9,731 nucleotides of DNA from Alphaproteobacteria bacterium. GTDB taxonomy: Bacteria > Pseudomonadota > Alphaproteobacteria > Sphingomonadales > Sphingomonadaceae. Positions 4,398-9,731 of the stretch are shown one piece after another. The translations under genes and the position numbers were made by a program. Position 1 is the stretch's first letter. The number at the start of each line of letters is the position of its first letter. The stretch covers positions 1 through 9,731 of the forward strand of contig JAQGLD010000011.1 in assembly GCA_028293055.1 (NCBI GenBank), written 5' to 3'. Under the pieces are notes generated by a model that did not search any database, had not been told where the DNA came from, and saw only the letters and a program-made list of their open reading frames with translations.

Positions 4398-6008
4398 CTA
4401 GCGTCTCGCCAGTATCTGGGCCGGCCGCGCCAGGGCCGCGCTGATCCGGGCGCGGATGGCGAGCGTGGCCGGCTCGCGCGGCATTGCCCGGAGCGCCGCA
4501 TCCGCCTCCGCCATCGCCTCGCGGCTCCTGCCGGCGGCGAGCAAGGCGGCGGCGACATCGCGGCGCACCGGATACCAGAAGGCCGGCGGATCGGCGAAGC
4601 CGGCAAAGACCTCGGACTCCTGCAGCTTCGCAGCGGCGCTGAACGCGGCGATCGCGCGCTTCGGATACTTTTCGAGCATCGCCGCCCGGCCTTCGAGCAC
4701 GAGCCGACCGATCGAGACCATCTTCCTGGCGGCATCGAAGGCGGAATCGCCCTTGTCTCCGTGCCCGCCCGGCGCCTGCATCGCCGCAGCCTCGGCGCGA
4801 GTGTCGGCCGGGCGGCCGAGCCGCGCCTGGGCCTCGCCGCGGGCATAATGCCAGTAAGCCGTGGCGAACCGGAAAGCGGCGGACGGGCCGGGCAGCGCCA
4901 GCACCTTGGCGGGGTCGGCGAATCGCGCCTCGGCGAAATAGGCAGTGCCGGCGATCATCTCGCCATAGGCTCCGAAGCGATTGGCACTGCCCTTGGTGGT
5001 GCGGGCGACGATCGGGTCGCTGAGCGCCAGCGCGCTGCCCGAATCGCCCGAGATCAAGGCGGCGCCGACGCCATATTGGACATTGTGCGCATGATAAGGG
5101 AGGTCCCAGATTCCGTCCGGCTCGGGAAGGCCGAGCCGCCTGGCATTTTCGCGGCCGATCGCCACCGCGCGCAGGTTGGAGTCGACCGCGTCCTGATAGC
5201 GGCCGACATGGTAATAAGTGTGCGACGGCATGTGGATGAGGTGGCTCGCCGCCGGAGCAAGCCTGGGGAGGCGGTCCGCATAGGCCTCGGCCTTCCCGGA
5301 TGTGCCCGCGGTCTCGGTGGCGTGAATGTAGAAGTGGATTGCGGGGGTATAATCCGGGCTGCGCCTGAGCACCGTCTCGAGCAGGACGATCTCGCGCGGC
5401 GTGTTGCCCGTCTTGTTGGCATTGCTGTCGAACGTCATCCAGGCGTCGGCGGCGAGCACGAGGATCTCGTCATCCTCCGGATAGCGGCGGGCGAGCGCGT
5501 CCATCGCCTTGGCGAAGGCCTCATTGCCCTTGCGGTAGCGCTGGACCAGCGCCTCGGCGAGCAGCCTCTCCTTTTCCGGCCCGTTCGCGGCGAGGCGCAA
5601 AGCGGCCTCCGCCTTGATCGCAAGCTTCCTGGTTTCGTCGGGCGAGACCGGATAATTGATCGTCGGCCCCGAGGCCCAGGCTTCGCCCCAGGCGCACATC
5701 GCGCAAGCCGGATCGAGCCGGGCGCTCTCCGCCATCGCCGCGATCGCAGCCTTGTGGGCGAAAGCATGGCCGAGCTGCATGCCGTTGTCGAAAAACGCCT
5801 GCGCTTTGGGCACCGATGTCGCGATCGCGAACCCGCCGCCGCCATAGCCCGCCAGCAAGGCCGCCTTGGCCGGAAGGGCCGTGTCCCCGCCGCAATCGTG
5901 CGGCGAAGGCGAAGCCTTCGGCGCTTCGCTCGTCGCTTCGGAGCCTGGCGGCTGCGCCCCACCGGTGGCTCCGAGGGCAAGCAAGGGCAACAACATCCAC
6001 CAGCGCAT
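4398..6008 (-). CDS. Secreted tetratricopeptide-repeat protein with conserved His/Cys motifs
   Basis: A 536-residue protein. The start at 6008 is chosen because it gives a signal peptide (MRWWMLLPLLALGATGGA) and has GGAGA 6 nt upstream; the frame is open further upstream but without these. A Ser/Pro-rich linker (about 19-40) is followed by helical TPR-like repeats to the end, for example 66-100, 125-175, 205-230, 265-290 and 490-535. Recognisable blocks are DPACAMCAWGEAWASGPTIN (C102-x2-C105), HFYIHATE (His225, His229), HLIHMPSHTYYHVGRYQDA (His256, His259, His263, His267) and YHAHNV. Such blocks recur in a family of TPR proteins annotated only as hypothetical. The histidines and cysteines could hold a metal or heme, which is inference. 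It is the first gene of the operon with the TonB-C-domain protein and probably acts in the periplasm. Confidence 0.82.
   Translation of the reverse strand: MRWWMLLPLLALGATGGAQPPGSEATSEAPKASPSPHDCGGDTALPAKAALLAGYGGGGFAIATSVPKAQAFFDNGMQLGHAFAHKAAIAAMAESARLDPACAMCAWGEAWASGPTINYPVSPDETRKLAIKAEAALRLAANGPEKERLLAEALVQRYRKGNEAFAKAMDALARRYPEDDEILVLAADAWMTFDSNANKTGNTPREIVLLETVLRRSPDYTPAIHFYIHATETAGTSGKAEAYADRLPRLAPAASHLIHMPSHTYYHVGRYQDAVDSNLRAVAIGRENARRLGLPEPDGIWDLPYHAHNVQYGVGAALISGDSGSALALSDPIVARTTKGSANRFGAYGEMIAGTAYFAEARFADPAKVLALPGPSAAFRFATAYWHYARGEAQARLGRPADTRAEAAAMQAPGGHGDKGDSAFDAARKMVSIGRLVLEGRAAMLEKYPKRAIAAFSAAAKLQESEVFAGFADPPAFWYPVRRDVAAALLAAGRSREAMAEADAALRAMPREPATLAIRARISAALARPAQILARR
5904..5920 (-). 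other. GC-rich hairpin in the early coding region of the TPR gene
   Basis: CGAAGGC and GCCTTCG pair perfectly over 7 bp around a 3-nt loop, within the codons of the linker after the signal peptide (about residues 30-35). It may only reflect Ser/Glu/Ala codon choice in a low-complexity linker. Confidence 0.35.
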
Positions 6009-6222
6009 CCCGACTCTCCCGACTCGCGGCGGGTGTAGCCCGGCCTCGCATTCCCGCACAATTACGACCCGAAGGCGCTCCCCGGACGCATCGCGGGGCG
6101 TGGGCGCAAAAAATGCGCCGAACTGATCGGCACCTTGCACGCTTTTCATTTGATCACGCCCTGGCGTGTCGCAATAGGCGCGCCAGGAGAGGTGCCGGAG
6201 GCTGACTCGAACGGAGTTGGTC
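6009..6222. other. Divergent intergenic region between the TPR gene and a small ORF
   Basis: A 214-bp stretch with no credible gene. It holds two small hairpins: GGCGCA/TGCGCC around an A5 loop (6103-6119), and CCTGGCG/CGCCAGG with a 14-nt loop (6160-6187). I see no convincing -35/-10 pair or EcfG-type motif on either strand, though promoters for both flanking genes must lie here. Confidence 0.5.
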
Positions 6223-6513
6223 ATGTACCCCATCAATGCAATCCTCACTGCCGCGTTCGCCTCCAGCGGCGCCCCTGCCCAGTCCGCTGTTGCCAACGAT
6301 GCGGGTACCGACGATGGCGGTTTCGACTATCGCACCGAGATCGGGCGCGCCGGGATCATCGCGATCGAGGGCCTCCGGGTCGGCGACGGCTCCCCTTTCA
6401 GCCTCCGCTTCGAGCATAGTGGCCGAGTCACCGGCAAGGTCGCCGGCGCTGCGGTGCGCTTCTGGACCTCCGCGGCGGCCCATCGCCGGCTTTGCGCGAA
6501 GCTCGCCGCCTGA
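6223..6513 (+). CDS. Small hypothetical protein
   Basis: A 96-residue ORF whose codons have the high GC third-position bias of its neighbours, with CGGAG 6 nt before the ATG at 6223; an upstream in-frame TTG at 6217 is less likely. I do not recognise the family. The N-terminus (INAILTAAFASSGAPAQSAVA) is mildly hydrophobic and Ala-rich but lacks a positive start, so export is uncertain. The C-terminal half, PFSLRFEHSGRVTGKVAGAAVRFW, suggests alternating beta strands. It stands alone, divergent from the TPR gene and 143 bp before the ABC-transporter operon. Confidence 0.5.
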   Translation: MYPINAILTAAFASSGAPAQSAVANDAGTDDGGFDYRTEIGRAGIIAIEGLRVGDGSPFSLRFEHSGRVTGKVAGAAVRFWTSAAAHRRLCAKLAA

Positions 6514-6566
6514 CGATGCTGGCGGTTTCCGCCTGACCTGACGGCCGGGCCGAACCGAATGCGGCA

Positions 6567-6595
6567 GGTGACATCTGTCACCCGTTGCAGGTGAC
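6567..6595. promoter_or_regulatory. Operator-like dyad plus extra half-site upstream of the ABC/two-component operon
   Basis: GGTGACA (6567-6573) and TGTCACC (6576-6582) form a perfect 7-bp inverted repeat with a 2-bp centre. The left half with its flank, CAGGTGAC (6565-6572), recurs at 6588-6595, 23 bp downstream. The dyad lies about 75 bp before the first gene of an operon that ends in a LuxR-type response regulator; such regulators bind short dyads as dimers, so autoregulation is the simplest reading. A TTGCAG at 6585-6590 might be a -35, but I see no good -10 after it. Confidence 0.55.
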
Positions 6596-6632
6596 GCGGC
6601 GCACTGGCGCGACGGACACCCATCGTCGATGA

Positions 6633-6649
6633 CTCCCTGGACGAGGGAG
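6633..6649 (+). promoter_or_regulatory. Hairpin covering the ribosome site of the ABC ATPase gene
   Basis: CTCCCT (6633-6638) and AGGGAG (6644-6649) form a perfect 6-bp stem with a 5-nt loop. The right arm is the Shine-Dalgarno sequence (GGGAG) for the ATG at 6657, 7 nt away. In the folded state the ribosome site would be masked, which may lower or condition translation. Confidence 0.45.
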
Positions 6650-6656
6650 CAAGACG

Positions 6657-7565
6657 ATGAGCCGCATCGACATGGCAACGGTGGCGCAATTGACGGGCGT
6701 CACCAAGAAATTCGGATCGCAACGGGTGCTGGACGGGATCTCGATCGACGTCCGCGCCGGCGAGGTCACTGCGTTACTCGGCCCCAACGGCGCCGGCAAG
6801 ACGACCAGCGTCGGAGTGCTTTGCGGCAGGCTGACGCCCGATTCGGGCGAGGCTTTGCTATTCGGTCTCGATCCGCAGCGACCGGCCGCGCGAGCGCGGA
6901 TGGGCGTGATGCTTCAGAGCGCCGGGCTCCCCGATGTGCTGACCGTCACCGAGCTGGTTACGCTTCAGTCCGGTTATTACCGCCGGCCTCGCGAGGTCGA
7001 CGAGACGATCGCGCTCGCCGGGCTGGAGGGCCTCGAGAAAAGGCGGGCGGGCAAGCTTTCGGGCGGACAGCAACGTCGCCTGCTTTACGCGCTTGCGATC
7101 TGCGGCCGGCCCGATCTGCTCGTCCTCGACGAACCGACCACCGGGCTCGATCACGAGGCGCGGCGCCGGCTTTGGGCGACGGTTCGAGACGAGGCGAACT
7201 CGGGCACGGCGGTGCTGCTCACCACCCACTATCTCGACGAGGCAGATGCGCTCGCCGACCGGATCGTGGTCATCGACGGCGGACGGATCGTGGCCGACGA
7301 CAGTCCGGCCGGGATCAAGGCCAGCGTCGCGGGTGCGACGATCCGCTGCCGGACGGGCCTTGGCGACGCGCTGCTCGCAGCCTTGCCCGGAGTCCGCTCG
7401 ATGTCGCGCAGCGGAGCGACCGCCAATTTGCTCGTCGCCGACGGCGCCGCGACCGCGCGCCATCTGCTGGCCGCCGATCCGGAGCTTGGCGATCTCACCA
7501 TCGCAGCGGCCTCGCTCGAGGACGCGCTCGCCAACCTCTCTGCCTCGTTGAAGGAAGCAGCATGA
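6657..7565 (+). CDS. ABC-2 type exporter, ATP-binding protein
   Basis: A 302-residue cytoplasmic ATPase that would power export through the next gene's permease. All nucleotide-binding elements are visible: Walker A GPNGAGKTT (42-50), Q-loop Gln87, signature LSGGQ (134-138), Walker B LLVLDEPTTGLD (154-165) and switch His191 in TTHYLDEAD. The length and the extra C-terminal domain (about 225-302) are typical of ABC-2/DrrA-like ATPases. The substrate cannot be read from sequence. The start at 6657 has GGGAG 7 nt upstream; an in-frame ATG at 6672 is possible. The stop overlaps the permease start (ATGA). It is the first gene of a four-gene unit with a sensor kinase and response regulator. Confidence 0.95.
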   Translation: MSRIDMATVAQLTGVTKKFGSQRVLDGISIDVRAGEVTALLGPNGAGKTTSVGVLCGRLTPDSGEALLFGLDPQRPAARARMGVMLQSAGLPDVLTVTELVTLQSGYYRRPREVDETIALAGLEGLEKRRAGKLSGGQQRRLLYALAICGRPDLLVLDEPTTGLDHEARRRLWATVRDEANSGTAVLLTTHYLDEADALADRIVVIDGGRIVADDSPAGIKASVAGATIRCRTGLGDALLAALPGVRSMSRSGATANLLVADGAATARHLLAADPELGDLTIAAASLEDALANLSASLKEAA

Positions 7566-8317
7566 CGGACACCGCATTGGCGCCGCCGTTCGGGGTCTTC
7601 GTCCGCGAAAGCGCGGCCGAGCTCCGCAAAAGCCTCAGGCTGCCGCAATTCGCGCTTCCCACGATCGTCACGCCAGCGGTCTTTTACGGCCTGTTCGCGG
7701 TCGCCATGAACAAGGCCGGGCCCGAAGCGGCGGCCTATTCGCTCGCCGGGTTCGGGGTATTCGCGGCGACCGGACCGGCCCTGTTCGGCTTCGGCGCCGG
7801 GGTCGCGGTGGAACGGGATACCGGTCTGATCGAGCTCAAGCGAGTCTCACCCCTCCCCGCGGGCGCCTATGTCACTGCGAAGCTGGTCTCGGCGGCGGCG
7901 ATGGCGGCCATCGCATTGGTCTTGATCTATGCGCTGGCGCTCGTCGGCGGAGTTCGGCTTTCGGCGAGCGGCTGGGCGGCCTTGCTCGCAATCCATTTGC
8001 TGGCGGTGGTCCCCTTCGCGCTGATCGGCTTCGCGGTCGGGATGCGGCTCAACGCCAAGGGCGCGATCGCCGCCGCCAATGCGCTCTATCTCGGCTTCTC
8101 GATCGTCGGCGGCCTGTGGATGCCGATCACCATGCTCCCGCCCTGGATGCAGCATGTCGCCTGGATCACGCCCTCCTTCCACCTCGGCCAGATGGGGCTC
8201 TGGGCGATCGGAATGCCGTCCCAGGGGTCGCTGGCCGCGCATCTCGCCTCGCTCGCAGCGATCACCGCCGCCGCCGCCTGGCTCGCGATCAGTGGCTGGC
8301 GGCGCAGCCCGGCTTGA
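7562..8317 (+). CDS. ABC-2 type exporter, permease
   Basis: A 251-residue inner-membrane protein with six predicted helices at about 30-50, 58-82, 108-130, 136-158, 168-192 and 225-245. The hydrophobic pattern and sequences such as RDTGLIELKRVSPLPAGAYVTAKL, which follows helix 2, and GLWMPITMLPPWMQHVAWITP before the last helix are typical of ABC-2 permeases. It pairs with the ATPase, whose stop its start overlaps by 4 nt (ATGA), so translation is probably coupled. Transported compounds in this family include drugs, antibiotics, lipids and polysaccharides; none is indicated here. Confidence 0.93.
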   Translation: MTDTALAPPFGVFVRESAAELRKSLRLPQFALPTIVTPAVFYGLFAVAMNKAGPEAAAYSLAGFGVFAATGPALFGFGAGVAVERDTGLIELKRVSPLPAGAYVTAKLVSAAAMAAIALVLIYALALVGGVRLSASGWAALLAIHLLAVVPFALIGFAVGMRLNAKGAIAAANALYLGFSIVGGLWMPITMLPPWMQHVAWITPSFHLGQMGLWAIGMPSQGSLAAHLASLAAITAAAAWLAISGWRRSPA

Positions 8318-8348
8318 CGCGGAGGCGTCATGCGGAGACGGTCCGATC

Positions 8349-9455
8349 ATGGAGGATAGAGAGGCCCTGCCCTGGCACCGGCGATTGGTGGACATACGCT
8401 ATCCATTCATCTGGCTTGCCTATCTGCCGCTCTATTGCGTGACCTGGATCGGCCGACCGCCATCGACTCGCAATCTTCTTGTCTCCCTCGGCGGGATCGC
8501 CCTGTTCCTGGTCCTCTATTTCTACGCCGAGGCCCAGTCGCGCCGCTTTTATTCGGATTCGCGCTACGGCCGCGCGGTCATCCCGCCGGCAATCGCGACT
8601 CTGGTTCTCGCCATCGCGCTGATCCCATTCGGCGGCAATTGGTCGGTGATCGCGATCTACGCATGCTCGATCGCCGCCGACATCCGTCCGAACCGCGAGG
8701 CGGCCTGGGTGATCGCGGTCTTCATCCTGGTTTCGGTGATCGCGGCGGCGGCGATCGGCACTCCCTGGTATTTTCTGATCATGTTCGCGGTCTTCGAGTT
8801 CATGGTCGTCTATGGAAAGTTGTCCGGGACCTTGCTCGCGGAGAAGAACTGGGCGCTGACTCGCGCGCAGGAGGAAGTGAGGCTGCTTGCCCAGACCGCC
8901 GAGCGCGAACGCATCGGACGCGATCTTCATGACCTTCTCGGGCGAACCCTCACCCTGATCGCGCTCAAGTCCGATCTTGCGGTCAAGCTCGGCGACGGCG
9001 AGGCCGCGCGCCGCGAGATGAAGGAGGTCGGCGATACCGCGCGCGAAGGTCTCTCGCAGGTTCGCGCCGCCGTCGCCGGGATGACCGCCGGCCTCGCTCA
9101 CGAGATCGACGCCTCGCGCCAAGCCCTGGCCGCCGCCGGAATCGCCTGCGAGGTCGTGGGCGAGGATCTGGCGATAGGCGCAGCGAGCGGTGCGGTCCTG
9201 GCCATGGCGTTGCGCGAGGGTGTGACCAATGTGATCCGCCACGCCGGAGCAACCACCTGCCGGATCAGCCTGGCCAATGACGGCGAGGCGGTAAATTTGG
9301 TCGTCGCCGACGACGGCCAGGGCGGCCATTTCCGCGAAGGCGCCGGGCTGAGGGGGATGCGGGCTCGGCTCTCAGCCGCCGGCGGGCGACTGCGCATCGA
9401 GGCGAGCCATCTCGGCACGAGCATCGCCGCTGCGATTCCAGCCGGCGCCCGATGA
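8349..9455 (+). CDS. Sensor histidine kinase, HisKA_3 / DesK-like
   Basis: A 368-residue membrane sensor kinase. About six hydrophobic segments (18-36, 41-60, 77-93, 97-112, 118-137, 139-157) form the input region, with no large extracellular loop, so it probably senses within the membrane as DesK does. A short coiled-coil linker (165-185) leads to the HisKA_3 dimerisation domain ERERIGRDLHDLLGRTL with phospho-acceptor His194. The HATPase domain has an N-box REGVTNVIRHAG (Asn294), a G1 box DDGQGG (321-326) and a G2 box GAGLRGMRARL (331-341). The start at 8349 has GGAG 11 nt upstream; an ATG at 8330 is out of frame. It lies 31 nt after the permease and 7 nt before its response regulator. It is expected to control the exporter genes. 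Confidence 0.93.
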   Translation: MEDREALPWHRRLVDIRYPFIWLAYLPLYCVTWIGRPPSTRNLLVSLGGIALFLVLYFYAEAQSRRFYSDSRYGRAVIPPAIATLVLAIALIPFGGNWSVIAIYACSIAADIRPNREAAWVIAVFILVSVIAAAAIGTPWYFLIMFAVFEFMVVYGKLSGTLLAEKNWALTRAQEEVRLLAQTAERERIGRDLHDLLGRTLTLIALKSDLAVKLGDGEAARREMKEVGDTAREGLSQVRAAVAGMTAGLAHEIDASRQALAAAGIACEVVGEDLAIGAASGAVLAMALREGVTNVIRHAGATTCRISLANDGEAVNLVVADDGQGGHFREGAGLRGMRARLSAAGGRLRIEASHLGTSIAAAIPAGAR

Positions 9456-9462
9456 CCCGCCG

Positions 9463-9731
9463 ATGATTCGAATCGTCATCGCGGAGGATCAGGCGCTGGT
9501 CCTCGGAGCGATTGCATCTTTGCTCTCGCTCGAGCCCGACATCGAGATAATCGGGCGTGCCGGCGACGGCTCGGCAGCGCTCGCCATGGCGCTGGACCTC
9601 GCCCCCGAAGTCCTGCTCACCGATATCGAGATGACGGGCCTGACCGGGATCGAGGTCGCATCCGAGCTGTCGAGGCTTCGCTCGCCGGTGCGGGTGCTGA
9701 TCGTCACCACCTTCGGCCGAGCCGGCTATCT
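9463..9731 (+). CDS. Response regulator, NarL/LuxR family (receiver domain only; cut by window end)
   Basis: The first 89 residues of a receiver domain, with the acidic site AED (Glu8, Asp9), phospho-acceptor Asp54 in LLTDIEM, and the switch Thr82/Thr83 in VTTF. Pairing with a HisKA_3 kinase predicts a C-terminal LuxR-type HTH beyond base 9731, giving roughly 200 residues in all. The start ATG lies 7 nt after the kinase stop with no clear Shine-Dalgarno sequence, so translation probably depends on the upstream gene. Likely target: the dyad upstream of its own operon. Confidence 0.9.
   Translation, partial: MIRIVIAEDQALVLGAIASLLSLEPDIEIIGRAGDGSAALAMALDLAPEVLLTDIEMTGLTGIEVASELSRLRSPVRVLIVTTFGRAGY

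Noticed and set aside
4385..4846. Longer start for the TonB-C-domain protein, giving 425 residues
   Set aside because: It would overlap the TPR gene and hide the signal peptide. AGGAG next to the ATG at 4384 and the 13-nt gap support the short form.
3840..6038. Open frame of 732 codons on the plus strand
   Set aside because: It lies antisense to the TPR and TonB-C genes, whose products have signal peptides and recognisable motifs. The plus-strand translation is Arg/Gly-rich with no family features, a GC-rich shadow frame.

Overview
The window is GC-rich, densely packed bacterial DNA, most likely from an alphaproteobacterium of the Sphingomonadales. The clues are the codon and GC character, a DUF3606/DUF1206 pair behind a promoter of the alphaproteobacterial EcfG stress-sigma type, and a palindromic element of a kind common between alphaproteobacterial genes. 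The taxonomic call is inference from content. There are no rRNA, tRNA, CRISPR or insertion-sequence features.

Layout. (1) 1-987, minus strand: a membrane-anchored glycerophosphodiester phosphodiesterase, cut by the window start. (2) 988-1080: a compact divergent control region with two related inverted repeats, each lying in the spacer of one of two divergent promoters. (3) 1081-2387, plus strand: a two-gene unit that looks like a rebuilt higBA toxin-antitoxin module. A short degenerate HigB-like ORF overlaps by ATGA a gene whose product starts as a HigA-type (XRE) antitoxin and continues through one membrane helix into a complete GT51 peptidoglycan transglycosylase domain. This fusion is the most unusual item in the window. 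(4) 2388-2484: a palindromic repeat and likely bidirectional terminator between convergent genes. (5) 2485-6008, minus strand, read right to left: a secreted TPR protein, a secreted TonB-C-domain protein (13 nt apart), then DUF3606 and DUF1206 genes that overlap each other and have their own EcfG-type promoter. (6) 6223-6513: a small orphan ORF. (7) 6567-9731: an operator-like dyad, then an ABC-2 exporter (ATPase and permease), a DesK-like sensor histidine kinase and a NarL/LuxR-type response regulator that runs off the window end.

How they may work together. The left block combines envelope functions (a phosphodiesterase and a glycan polymerase) with a DNA-binding head on the transglycosylase. 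A membrane-tethered autoregulator that also builds, or once built, peptidoglycan is therefore possible. The middle block looks like a stress-responsive membrane-protein pair beside an operon of exported proteins. The right block is a standard sensor-exporter module in which the two-component pair probably controls its own ABC transporter through the upstream dyad. All functional links are inferred from sequence and position.
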